Shown here piece after piece: positions 52,725 through 60,962 of a stretch of 64,000 bases of DNA (the first letter of the stretch is position 1; every line of letters starts with the position of its first letter). The stretch comes from Baekduia alba (lineage in GTDB: Bacteria > Actinomycetota > Thermoleophilia > Solirubrobacterales > Solirubrobacteraceae): the NCBI RefSeq assembly GCF_028416635.1, contig NZ_CP114013.1:1736001-1800000 (forward strand), in the 5' to 3' direction. The notes beneath the pieces were generated by a model. The model had not been told where the DNA came from and did no database searches. It saw nothing but the letters and a program-made list of their open reading frames with translations. The position numbers and the translations under genes are program-made.

Positions 52725-53058
52725 CGCCCGAGCCTCGACAGGGGCGCTCTATGCCCTCCTGCACGATCGGCAGCGACGGGTCGTCGACCGCCAGCAGCGT
52801 CGGGAGGTGAAAGGCTTCGCCGGCGAGGCACCCGACGCGAGCTACCTGGAACGTCGGTGGTCGACTTGACGATTCGTGGACAACTCGACGAAGCTGGCCG
52901 GCTGATGCTCTACGCGGCGCCCGCGTCAGAAGCTCAACTCGGTCAGGCCCGACCCGTTCATCAACGCCATCGCGCCGTCCTCGACGACCTTGCTGTCCGT
53001 CGCGCGTCGCCGCGGCGCCCCATGGTTGCCGGAGCCCAGCGCGGGTAGGTGGAACCGC
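52725..53058. other. Non-coding or degraded stretch
   Basis: No intact gene is seen. On the minus strand, separate frames contain protein-like pieces, FHLPTLLAVDDPSLPIVQEG and, nearer the right end, SKVVEDGAMALMNGSGLTEL. They are interrupted and in different frames, which could mean a decayed gene. The aldo-keto reductase promoter must lie at the right end. Confidence 0.3.
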
Positions 53059-54051
53059 ATGCGCTTCCGCAACCTCGGCGACTCCGACGTCCAAGTCTCC
53101 ACGATCTCGCTCGGCTCGTGGCTCACGTACTCAGGCGGCGTCGAGCGCGACGCCACCGAGGCGTGCACGCGCGCGGCGTTCGAAGCGGGAGTCACGTTCT
53201 TCGACACGGCCAACGTCTACGGCGCCGGTGCATCAGAGACCGCGTGGGGTGAGATCCTCAAGGACTACCCTCGCGACTCCTACATCTTGGCGACCAAGGT
53301 GTTCTTCCCGATGTCGGACGCTGACCGCGGCCTGTCCGCGGCGCAGATCGCCAAGCAGATCGACGCGTCGCTGCAGCGGTTGCAGACCGACCACGTCGAC
53401 CTGTACCAGTGCCATCGCTTCGATCCGACCGTCCCGATCGAGGAGACGATGGAAGCGCTTTCGGAAGTCGTGCGCTCCGGCAAGGCCCGGGCGATCGGGT
53501 TCTCGGAGTGGAACCCGGAGCAGATCCGCGCCGGCCTCGCCGTCGAGAGCGCGGTCAAGTTCGTGTCGTCGCAGCCGCAGTACAGCGCTCTGTGGCGCGG
53601 GCCCGAGGCGGAGGTCTTCCCGGTCTGCTCCGAGAACGGCATCTCGCAGGTCGTGTGGTCGCCGTTGGCCGAGGGCGTCCTGACCGGCAAGTACCAGCCG
53701 GGCGAGCCACCGCCGCCTGACTCGCGCGCGGCGAGCGACTCGATGTCGACGTTCATCAAGCGCCGCCTGGACGACCGCGCGCTGGACGCCGTCCAGGAGC
53801 TCCTGCCGATCGCCGATGGCCTCGGCCTCTCGCCGGCCCAGCTGGCGCTGGCCTGGGTCCTGCGTCGCCCAGAGGTCGCCTCGGCGATCGTCGGCGCGTC
53901 ACGCCCCGAGCAGGTGTTCGACAACGCCAAGGCGTCCGACATCGACCTCGACGACGACACGATCGCGGCGATGGACGCCGTGCTGGCACCGGTGGCGATC
54001 ATCGACCCCCAGCCCGCGCCGGGCTTCCAACCGGGCGTCCTGCATCGCTGA
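53059..54051 (+). CDS. Aldo-keto reductase (YghZ / Kv-beta-like)
   Basis: A 330-residue NADPH-dependent AKR barrel. The catalytic residues appear as Asp in FFDTANVYGAGASE, Tyr within NVYG, Lys in ILATKVFFP and His in YQCHRFDPTVP. GFSEWNPEQIRAG and SQPQYSALWRGPE follow. The Q-x-x-Y-x-x-x-x-R pattern and length fit the Kv-beta/YghZ subgroup that reduces aldehydes such as methylglyoxal. ATG at 53059 (MRFRNLGDS) is the conserved start. The following 54052-54338 contains no gene I can support. Confidence 0.9.
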   Translation: MRFRNLGDSDVQVSTISLGSWLTYSGGVERDATEACTRAAFEAGVTFFDTANVYGAGASETAWGEILKDYPRDSYILATKVFFPMSDADRGLSAAQIAKQIDASLQRLQTDHVDLYQCHRFDPTVPIEETMEALSEVVRSGKARAIGFSEWNPEQIRAGLAVESAVKFVSSQPQYSALWRGPEAEVFPVCSENGISQVVWSPLAEGVLTGKYQPGEPPPPDSRAASDSMSTFIKRRLDDRALDAVQELLPIADGLGLSPAQLALAWVLRRPEVASAIVGASRPEQVFDNAKASDIDLDDDTIAAMDAVLAPVAIIDPQPAPGFQPGVLHR

Positions 54052-54338
54052 GCTCGGGGTGGTCGGTCGGCACGGCGGGGGTTCTCAACTGCCCGAGGCC
54101 CAGCGGTGGCCAGGCAAGCGCGGTCGTGTGTGCCCCTCTCGCTCCCGGTCGCTGCAGTCGCCGGTGGCTCCTGCACGATCGTGCCGGTCACCCGCCTCGC
54201 CGACCGCGCCCATGTGGCTCCATCCGGGCCCACTCTCGTGGGGTCGCCGTCTCGCTCAGCCGGATCGGTGCCGCCATCTCCGGGCTCCGGGCTGGAGATC
54301 CGAGCCCCGATCCGGCCGCCCCGTGTCCTGCCTGCCGC

Positions 54339-55418
54339 TCAGCCCACGTCGATGTAGATGACTTCCACGGCGTTGTTGCCGTATCCGAGGCGGTTCCAGG
54401 GCGGGACCTCTGGTTGGGTGTGGCCGGCGGCGTCCGTCGCCCGGGCGCGAAGCGTGTGGCGTCCGACGTCGTCGGCCGCCCAGTCGAACGACCACTCCTG
54501 CCAGTGGTACGGCCCGGTGGGCGGTTCGAGGTGGGCCGGGTGCCAGTCGCCCTCACCCGTCAGGCTGACCTCCACGCGGGTCACCGGACCCGTCCCCGAC
54601 CACGCCTTGCCGCGCACCGTGTGCGTTCCCGGCTCGAGCCTCGCGCCGGCGGCAGGCGCGGTGATGCGCGCGCGCACGCGCATCAGGCTGACCGCCTCGT
54701 GCTCGCGGTCGGGCCATTCGTAGATGTAGTGGCCGGTCTGGAACTCGCCGGCGTAGGGCTCGGCGAGCACGTCGATGCGCGCGAGCCACTTCACGGAGGC
54801 GACGGCGTACCAGTGCGGCACGATGAGCCGGAAGGGCGCACCGTGATCGGCGCGCAGCGGCGCGCCGTTCATCTCGTAGGCGATCAGGATCTCGGCGGCT
54901 GGGTCGACGGCGAGCGCAAGCGGGAGCGAGCGCACGAAGCGCAGGTCGTCTTTGTTGGTGTCCTTCAGGACCGGGTTGAGGTGATAGGCGCCCGCGTCGG
55001 CGCCCGAGAACCGCACGTCGACCCCTTCGGGCGACGGATGGACCCGGTTCAGGACGTCGTGCAGCCGGGCGCCCCGCCAGCGCGCCGTCGAGACCGCGTA
55101 GTCCCCCCAGGGCTCGCCGATCGGGAGCGGCCGGGTCTCCAGACGCCCGTTGCCCGCGCACTCCAAGGTGACCGCGCGCTCGTGGGACGGCATCGCTCGC
55201 AAGTCGTCGAGCGTCAGCGTGGTCGGGTGCTCCACGGCGCCGCCGATCTCCAGCGTGCCGTCGTGCGTGGGCACGGCGAAGTTGCTGCGGACGTAGTGGA
55301 GGTGGGTCGGGGTGATCTCGCCCTCCAGCGCCTCGGGCGGCGCCTCCGCGTTGTACGGGGCCGGGTTGATCATCTGCAGCGCGGCGCGATCACGGGCGAA
55401 CTGGTCGGCTAGGGCCAT
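54339..55418 (-). CDS. Sulfite-oxidase-family molybdopterin oxidoreductase
   Basis: A 359-residue protein with the Moco-binding sulfite oxidase domain and the C-terminal Mo-co dimerisation domain. The molybdenum-ligand cysteine is Cys87 in VTLECAGNGR. ADHGAPFRLIVPHWYAVASV is the conserved region near the cofactor, and KWLARIDVLAEPYAGEFQ follows. No heme domain and no Tat signal is present, so it is probably cytoplasmic and uses an unknown electron acceptor. The substrate could be sulfite or another oxo-acceptor. It is the last gene of the five-gene operon, 46 bases after the crotonase gene. Confidence 0.9.
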   Translation of the reverse strand: MALADQFARDRAALQMINPAPYNAEAPPEALEGEITPTHLHYVRSNFAVPTHDGTLEIGGAVEHPTTLTLDDLRAMPSHERAVTLECAGNGRLETRPLPIGEPWGDYAVSTARWRGARLHDVLNRVHPSPEGVDVRFSGADAGAYHLNPVLKDTNKDDLRFVRSLPLALAVDPAAEILIAYEMNGAPLRADHGAPFRLIVPHWYAVASVKWLARIDVLAEPYAGEFQTGHYIYEWPDREHEAVSLMRVRARITAPAAGARLEPGTHTVRGKAWSGTGPVTRVEVSLTGEGDWHPAHLEPPTGPYHWQEWSFDWAADDVGRHTLRARATDAAGHTQPEVPPWNRLGYGNNAVEVIYIDVG

Positions 55419-55464
55419 GGCTGGGGCTCCTCGGGGGTGGGTGGTTCACGCCGGGCGCCGCGCA

Positions 55465-56331
55465 TCAGTAGTCGGCGTCCTTGAAGGTGGGCTCGCGGCC
55501 CTCGTTGAACGCGCCGATGCCCTCGACGCGATCCGGGTGGACGGCCGACCGCCAATGCATGTCCATCATGATCGCGATCGCCTGCTCGATCGGCTGCCCC
55601 TCGCCGAGTTGGACGGCCCGCTTGACGGCCTGCACCGCTGTTGGGGAGTTGCTCGCGATCTTCGTCGCGATGCGCCGTGCCGCCTCGAGCAGCTCGTCCT
55701 GCGGGTGGAGCTCGTTGACCATGCCGAGCCGGTGCGCCTCCTGCGCGGTGATCGGGTCGCCGGTCATGAGCATCTGCAGGGCCCGGCCCGGCGGCAGCAG
55801 CCGCGGCAGGAGCGCCGGCGAGCCGCCACCTGCCGCGAGACCGAGCATCGCCTCCGGTTGCCCGAAGGTGGCGTTCTCCGCGGCGATGATGAAGTCGGTG
55901 CTCTGGGCGAGCTCGCAGCCGCCGCCGTAGGCGGTCCCGTTCACGGCGGCGAAGATCGGCTTGCGCAGCTGGCGGACCGTGTAGAGCGTCCGGTCGAAGT
56001 CCTGGCGCTGGCGCAGCCAGTCCTCCTTGGTCATGTTCTTGCGCTGGCGCAGGTCGCTGCCGACGGAGAACGCGCGCTCGCCCGCACCAGTGAGGATCAC
56101 CGCTCGGACCGCCGTCCGCGTGGCGATCGTCTCGACGATCTCCGTCAGCCGGGCCCCCATCTCGGTGGTGATCGCGTTGTCGGCGTGGGGGCGGTTGAGG
56201 GTGATCAGCGCCACTCGGCCCTCGTCGAGGTCGTCGACGAGGACCGGTGAGTCGGGCTCTTCGAGGCCGGACGGCGGCGGGCCGAAGTCGAGGGTGCTCC
56301 ACCGGTCGGTGCGGGTCGCGTTCGTGGTCAT
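55465..56331 (-). CDS. Crotonase / enoyl-CoA hydratase family protein with an altered active site
   Basis: A 288-residue crotonase-fold protein. The oxyanion-hole segment is AVNGTAYGGGCELAQSTDF. The first catalytic glutamate is kept in FGQPEAMLGL. The second, in the A-M-E-M block of true hydratases, is Gln here (GRALQMLMTGD), and the usual GGTQRLPR is GGGSPALLPR. It is thus unlikely to be a simple hydratase; isomerase, hydrolase or lyase activity is possible. An N-terminal extension of about 35 residues precedes the fold. It is 29 bases downstream of the DyP gene. Confidence 0.87.
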   Translation of the reverse strand: MTTNATRTDRWSTLDFGPPPSGLEEPDSPVLVDDLDEGRVALITLNRPHADNAITTEMGARLTEIVETIATRTAVRAVILTGAGERAFSVGSDLRQRKNMTKEDWLRQRQDFDRTLYTVRQLRKPIFAAVNGTAYGGGCELAQSTDFIIAAENATFGQPEAMLGLAAGGGSPALLPRLLPPGRALQMLMTGDPITAQEAHRLGMVNELHPQDELLEAARRIATKIASNSPTAVQAVKRAVQLGEGQPIEQAIAIMMDMHWRSAVHPDRVEGIGAFNEGREPTFKDADY

Positions 56332-56360
56332 GTCGTGCTCCTCGGGTAGCTCCGGGCCGG

Positions 56361-57704
56361 TCACGTCTCGAGCTCCGCCAGCCAGCGCATCGCACGCAGG
56401 CTCGGGACGAAGCAGTACTCGCCGCCGCGCGTGACGACGAACGGCGGCAGCTCCTGCAGCCGGCGGCGGATCGGTCGCGCGGGCACGGTGAACGTGCCGG
56501 TGCCGTCGTTCGCGCCGACCAGCGGATCCTTCTCCTCCGGGGCGCCGATGAAGATGCCGTCGTTCAGCCACTGGGTCTTGACGAACTCGAACTGGCGACC
56601 GATGTGCGTGCCGGCGAACACGAACACGATCCCGCGGTCGGCGCCGTCGTCCTCGAGCACGCCCTCGGGGAGCGTGGGCCCGTAGCTGGTGCCGCGGCGG
56701 ATCATGCGGTGCAGGCGAACGTCGACCGCGCCGTCGCCGTCGAAGGCGTCACGGGGGTTGGCGCGTCGCGCGTGGGCGCCGAGCGGGCACTTGAGGCCGC
56801 GCGGGTCATCCCCGTAGGCGTAGTCGTTGTGGCGCTGCGGGTCGGCGCCGAGCGCTGGGTCGTCGCGCTCGGGCGAGACCGCAAGCGGCGCGCCGCTCTG
56901 CCACCGCCCGACCATCTTGGCGCCGAGGAGCGCGGCTTCCTCGCGGCTGGCGCTCTTCGCGCGCAGGTACTGCCGGTAGGCGGCCACGCGCGTGTGGAGC
57001 TTGCGGAAGACGATGTACGTGCCGTTTCGACCGAGGACGTCCGGGACCGGCATCGGCGGCAGCTCACCCGTCTCATCCGGGTAGCCGAGGATGATCTCGC
57101 CGGGCTTGAGAGGACGCTCGCGGGGGTTGGACGGTGGCCGGCCGCTGCCCTCGACCGCCGGCTGCCCGATCCCGTCCTTGAAGCCGAAGGAGGTCCGGCC
57201 CGTCGGCAGTTGGTAGCAGTCCTGCCGCCAGATCAGCTCGACGCCGGCCAGCTCCCGTTCGGCGCGCAGGGCCTTGTCGACCACGGCCTGCAGCCGCGCG
57301 GCATCGGGGGACAGGGCCGCCAAGGCGACGTGGACGTCGGGCGAGCCGAGCGGCTTCTCCCAGTGCTGAGGGCTGCTCTGTCCCACGTCTCCCAGCTCGG
57401 CGGCGCGGGCGGCCATGCCTTGCCGGAACTCCGGCGCGAAGCTGTCCAGGGAGGCCTGCGGCACGCCCAGCGCCTCGAGACCGTTGTACGTGAAGGCCGC
57501 GGTGATCCACGCGTCGCGAGCGGGATCGGTCGATGGTCGTCCCGTGTCGACGATGCCGTGCAGCCGCCCGACCAGCTCGCGCCCCGCGGCGCGATCGTCG
57601 ATGCGCAACAGCAGGTAGGTGCCGACGTAGGGCGACGGGCGCTCGTGCAGCGCCCCACTCTGGATGTCGTCGAGCTCCAGCCGGATGCCCTCAGTCGCCG
57701 TCAT
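56361..57704 (-). CDS. Dye-decolorizing (DyP-type) heme peroxidase
   Basis: A 447-residue DyP peroxidase of two ferredoxin-like halves. The distal catalytic Asp177 is in the G-x-x-D-G motif (FGFKDGIGQP), the proximal heme ligand is His311 in GAHARRANPRD, and the distal arginine is in HRMIRRGTSYGP. The absence of a Tat signal places it in the cytoplasm. DyPs are often encapsulin cargo, but no encapsulin gene or C-terminal targeting peptide is seen; the protein ends in RWLAELET. It is 20 bases downstream of the DUF4331 gene. Confidence 0.93.
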   Translation of the reverse strand: MTATEGIRLELDDIQSGALHERPSPYVGTYLLLRIDDRAAGRELVGRLHGIVDTGRPSTDPARDAWITAAFTYNGLEALGVPQASLDSFAPEFRQGMAARAAELGDVGQSSPQHWEKPLGSPDVHVALAALSPDAARLQAVVDKALRAERELAGVELIWRQDCYQLPTGRTSFGFKDGIGQPAVEGSGRPPSNPRERPLKPGEIILGYPDETGELPPMPVPDVLGRNGTYIVFRKLHTRVAAYRQYLRAKSASREEAALLGAKMVGRWQSGAPLAVSPERDDPALGADPQRHNDYAYGDDPRGLKCPLGAHARRANPRDAFDGDGAVDVRLHRMIRRGTSYGPTLPEGVLEDDGADRGIVFVFAGTHIGRQFEFVKTQWLNDGIFIGAPEEKDPLVGANDGTGTFTVPARPIRRRLQELPPFVVTRGGEYCFVPSLRAMRWLAELET

Positions 57705-57724
57705 GGCTGCACGCCCGCCATCGC

Positions 57725-58858
57725 TCAGTGATGCTCGGGCGGATCGGGCGGATCCGGGTTGGGCTCGGCCAGGTACGGGAACGTGCGAGTGCCCGGGCGC
57801 GTCGACCGATCGACGCCGTCGCGGATCACGGGTCCGGTGCCCGCGTTGATGATCTGCGTGTAGATGATGTCCATCACGTCGTCGTTGAGCGTCCGTCCGC
57901 CGCACGTCTGATGCGCCTCGCCACGCAGCGCGGCCAACTCGATCTCCCAGTACGACCCGTGCTCGACGTAGGGCTTGGTCAGGTCGACGACGAGGTAGTC
58001 GGCGAGGACCAACTCGGTCAGCGGATGGCTGCCGTCCGCCCGTGGCGTCCAGTCGGCCTTGTCGTCCAGGCCGTCCCAGAAGGCCAGGTTGGCGTTCAGC
58101 CGGGCCCGGTAGGCCCCCAGGTAGCCGTCCGCCAGGGCGAATGCGTCCTCCATGTTGTAGAGGTCGCGGATCTCCAGGTCGCGGTTGACCGGGTCGAACT
58201 GCTTCGGGGCCAGCATCATGTTCTTGACCTCGGGCCGCCCGACGCGCTCGATCCGCACGTTGAACGAGCCACGAGTCAGCGTCTCGGCGACGACGGCCAC
58301 CAGCTCGGAGCCGCCGAGGAGCGCCGTGTCGAGCTCGACGACGAGGCTCAGGACGTCCTTGCCGTCGAGGTAGATCGACGACGGGTCGGTGAACGCCAGC
58401 TTGCCCGTGGCGATGGTCTTCAGCGCGGCGGGGGCGTCCATGATGAACGGGTCCCAGCGCGCGCCGGCGAAGACCCGGACGCCGTGCCCCTCGCCGCCGG
58501 CCGGATCGTTGACCCGGAAGGTCACGGTCTCGCCCCCCGGAAGGGTGCACGTGCCCTCCTGCTCGAAGCGCCGGGGCCCGTTGGGGTGCACGTGCGGCGA
58601 GAACACGGTGTCGAGGACGACCTCGTCGTCGCCCGCCGTGAACGGCGCCGCGTCGCCGTCCGCGCTCGGGGTGAGGGGCCGCAGCCGGAAGCGGTAGATG
58701 AGCCCCTCCGAGAGCGCGTCCCACGGCTTGGCGAACGGGAGCGTGTTCATGACCAGCACGAGGCGGCCGGGCCGCTCGGGGCTCGGGAAGGCGTACACGT
58801 CGGTGATGTCGGCGATCGGATCGGACAGCGCCCGCGGTCCGGAGATGTGGTCGGACAT
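57725..58858 (-). CDS. DUF4331 family protein
   Basis: A 377-residue protein of the DUF4331 family. The opening DPIADITDVYAFPSPERPGR and LVLVMNTLPF are the family signature, and GRTLNDDVMDIIYTQIINAG closes it. Family proteins are usually exported and of unknown function, predicted as a beta-propeller-like or beta-rich fold. This copy has no signal peptide, which fits the cytosolic peroxidase encoded next. ATG at 58858 follows the stop of the upstream gene by two bases, so they are tightly coupled. Confidence 0.85.
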   Translation of the reverse strand: MSDHISGPRALSDPIADITDVYAFPSPERPGRLVLVMNTLPFAKPWDALSEGLIYRFRLRPLTPSADGDAAPFTAGDDEVVLDTVFSPHVHPNGPRRFEQEGTCTLPGGETVTFRVNDPAGGEGHGVRVFAGARWDPFIMDAPAALKTIATGKLAFTDPSSIYLDGKDVLSLVVELDTALLGGSELVAVVAETLTRGSFNVRIERVGRPEVKNMMLAPKQFDPVNRDLEIRDLYNMEDAFALADGYLGAYRARLNANLAFWDGLDDKADWTPRADGSHPLTELVLADYLVVDLTKPYVEHGSYWEIELAALRGEAHQTCGGRTLNDDVMDIIYTQIINAGTGPVIRDGVDRSTRPGTRTFPYLAEPNPDPPDPPEHH

Positions 58859-58860
58859 GG

Positions 58861-59409
58861 CTAGTCCGCGGCCTCGTCGAGCAGCGGCTTGAGCGCCGGG
58901 TGCTGCAGCGCGCCGGCGGCGTCCGGGTGGTCGAGCACCTGCTGGAAGGCCGCGTTCACCCGCTGCGCCTTCCGGACTTCCTTGACGGTGCCGCCGTAGT
59001 TGCGGGCGTACGCCGCAGCGGTCTGCTGCGCGCTGAGGACGAAGCTCTTGACCGCGGCCACGTCCGGCAGGCCGTCGTAGCCCTCGGTGTGACGGAAGAT
59101 CACGTCGAAGAGCCCGAGCGTCGGCCCGGACGTGAAGAAGTCCTCCATGTAGGCGTCCCACGGGCCGTCGAAGCTCGTGATGAACGCCAGCCGCGTGTCG
59201 TCGTCGAACAACACGAACCGCGCCTCGTGGATCGACGAGATCGCCATCCCGTAGTCCCCCGGCCGGTAGCCAGGGGTGTCCTGCAGGTCACGCAGCGCCG
59301 CTCGCAACGGCGCGCCGTCGCCCGGCTTGACGCGGAAGAACAGGCTGAACTCGCTTGTCGGTCCGACGGTGACGCCGGGGCCGGGCGCTCCTCTCGCAGC
59401 CGTGGCCAT
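58861..59409 (-). CDS. Uncharacterised protein, possible dimeric alpha/beta-barrel fold
   Basis: A 182-residue protein, the first gene of the operon. The N-terminal half has strand-helix-strand patterns: EFSLFFRVKPGDGAPLRAAL, HEARFVLFDDDTRLAFITSF, then DGPWDAYMEDFF. This resembles the ferredoxin-like dimeric alpha/beta-barrel seen in DyP halves and related proteins. The C-terminal half is helical (KSFVLSAQQTAAAYARNYGG). It lacks the DyP catalytic motif. I do not recognise a named family. ATG at 59409. Confidence 0.75.
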   Translation of the reverse strand: MATAARGAPGPGVTVGPTSEFSLFFRVKPGDGAPLRAALRDLQDTPGYRPGDYGMAISSIHEARFVLFDDDTRLAFITSFDGPWDAYMEDFFTSGPTLGLFDVIFRHTEGYDGLPDVAAVKSFVLSAQQTAAAYARNYGGTVKEVRKAQRVNAAFQQVLDHPDAAGALQHPALKPLLDEAAD

Positions 59410-59732
59410 GCCTTCCCCTCTCAGAGCGCCGATCGAGACCGGCTCGCGGTACAGGCGCGCTGAGCGTGCCCGATTGCGGTCAGTGTTCCGCGGCTGGGGA
59501 GCCCGCGCATCACCTCTACCGGGTGATTGGCACGGCGGGTCTGGCGACCGCGCCGCGAACCGCCCTGCCCGATCGGCGGCGAACCCGCCGACCCGTCCCG
59601 AGCCGCGACGAAGCGGTTCTTCCTCGAGGATCTCCTGGCGTGGGTCGCGATCGACGACGCGTGGCCGTCTTCGAGCTCCAGGCGCGCGATGGACCGGAAG
59701 AGCGCGCGCAGCGCGCACGGCACGCCCGCGGC
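59410..59732. promoter_or_regulatory. Upstream region of the five-gene operon; no gene
   Basis: A 323-base gap before the five-gene operon (minus strand) and after the stop of the LuxR-type gene. It holds no convincing gene. A short dyad, ATCACC-(7 nt)-GGTGAT at 59509-59527, is the only regular structure I see. It should contain the operon promoter; no clear -35/-10 boxes are recognisable. Confidence 0.4.
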
Positions 59733-60446
59733 TCAGGCCTGCGGCTGCTCGGCGAGGTAGAGCAGCGTGGCCTTCACGCGGCGGGAGACGTCGGTCGCGT
59801 CGCTCAGCCCGAGCTTGAGGAAGATCCCGTTGATGTGCTTCTCGACGGCGCGCTTGGTCAGGACGAGCTCGTCGGCGATCGCCTGGTTGCTGGCGCCGCG
59901 GGCGATGAAGGTCAGGATCTCGAGCTCGCGTGGGGTGAGCTCGTTCAGCGGCGAGTGCTCGGAGCGACTGCGCTCCGCGATCAGGCCCTCGACGACCTTG
60001 GCGTCGATGAACGACCCGCCGTGGGCGACCGACTCGATCGCGGTGATGAGCTGGCCGCGATAATGAACGCGATCCTTGAGCAGGTAGGCGCGCCGATCGG
60101 CGCCGTCGTCCAGGAGCGCGAGCCCGTACCGTGGCTCGGCGAACTGGCTGAGGATCACGACGCCGACGTCCGGGTGGGACACGCGCAACTCTCGTGAGAC
60201 CCGCAGCCCCTCGTCGGTGTTCGTCGGCGGCATCCGGATGTCGGTGACGACGACATCCGGCGGGGCGGCCTCGACCGCGGCGATCAACGCGTCGTAGTCC
60301 GGGCAGGTCGCCACGAGGTCGATGCCGTCCGCAGCGCTGAGCACGTGGGTCACGGCCTCGCGCACGAGGTAGCTGTCGTCGGCCAACACGACCCGGAGGA
60401 TCCGGGGCTCGCCGAGCGACCGCGTGTCGGGCGCTTTGGAACTCAA
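59733..60446 (-). CDS. LuxR/NarL-type response regulator
   Basis: A 237-residue two-domain regulator. The receiver domain has the acidic pair in VVLADDSYLV and the phosphorylation aspartate in VVTDIRMPP, with lysine in YLLKDRVHY. The C-terminal HTH is LTPRELEILTFIARGASNQA, then KRAVEKHINGIFLKLGLSDA. It starts at TTG 60446. It lies next to and upstream of the five-gene operon, making it the prime candidate for its control, and is near a histidine kinase gene. Confidence 0.93.
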   Translation of the reverse strand: MSSKAPDTRSLGEPRILRVVLADDSYLVREAVTHVLSAADGIDLVATCPDYDALIAAVEAAPPDVVVTDIRMPPTNTDEGLRVSRELRVSHPDVGVVILSQFAEPRYGLALLDDGADRRAYLLKDRVHYRGQLITAIESVAHGGSFIDAKVVEGLIAERSRSEHSPLNELTPRELEILTFIARGASNQAIADELVLTKRAVEKHINGIFLKLGLSDATDVSRRVKATLLYLAEQPQA

Positions 60447-60578
60447 CGAGCCGACTATCCGTCATCGACACCATGCGCGTCAATGACCGCCTGCGGCATG
60501 TCGTGCACGCACGTCACCGATCTGGTTGGGCGTGCCCTTGTGTCGCGAGGCGTCGGCCGGGGAGCCTCGGAGGCTGAC

Positions 60579-60962
60579 ATGCCGGTGACTGTCCTCATCG
60601 TCGATGACCAGGAGGTGTTCCGTCGGGTCGCCCGTGGGCTGCTCCTCGCGACGGCGGGGTTCGAGCAGATCGGTGAGGCCAGCTGCGGCGAGGATGCGCT
60701 CGCGCTCGCCGCCGAGCTGCACCCTGATCTGGTCCTGCTCGACGTGCGGATGCCCGGCATGGACGGCATCGAGACCGCGCGACGGCTGGCCGCGGTCGTG
60801 CCCGACACGGTCGTCGCGCTCGTCTCGCTCGACGGGCCCGCCGACCTGCCTTCGACGATCGACGACGCGAGCGCGGCGACGCAGATCCGCAAGCAGGACC
60901 TGTCGCCGCAGAAGCTGCGCGACGTCTGGCGGGCCCACGGAAGCGGCGCTCAGCTGCGCTGA
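60579..60962 (+). CDS. Stand-alone response-regulator receiver protein
   Basis: A 127-residue single receiver domain without an output domain. VLIVDDQEVFRRVARGLLLA holds the acidic pair, LVLLDVRMPGMDG the phospho-acceptor aspartate near residue 54, and TQIRKQDLS the conserved lysine. Such proteins act as phosphate sinks or relay intermediates. It is divergent from the LuxR-type gene (132-base gap) and convergent with the kinase gene, overlapping it by 13 bases. Confidence 0.88.
   Translation: MPVTVLIVDDQEVFRRVARGLLLATAGFEQIGEASCGEDALALAAELHPDLVLLDVRMPGMDGIETARRLAAVVPDTVVALVSLDGPADLPSTIDDASAATQIRKQDLSPQKLRDVWRAHGSGAQLR

Noticed and set aside
54052-54338. Small genes between the aldo-keto reductase and the sulfite-oxidase-family gene
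   Set aside because: Frames of 80-180 codons exist on both strands but have poor codon bias, no start signals and no motifs.
56361-57704. Encapsulin cargo targeting of the DyP peroxidase
   Set aside because: The C-terminus has no recognisable targeting peptide and no encapsulin shell gene lies in the window.
59421-59723. A 100-codon minus-strand frame upstream of the five-gene operon
   Set aside because: Arg/Ser-rich sequence without ribosome-binding site or motif; the region is better read as regulatory.
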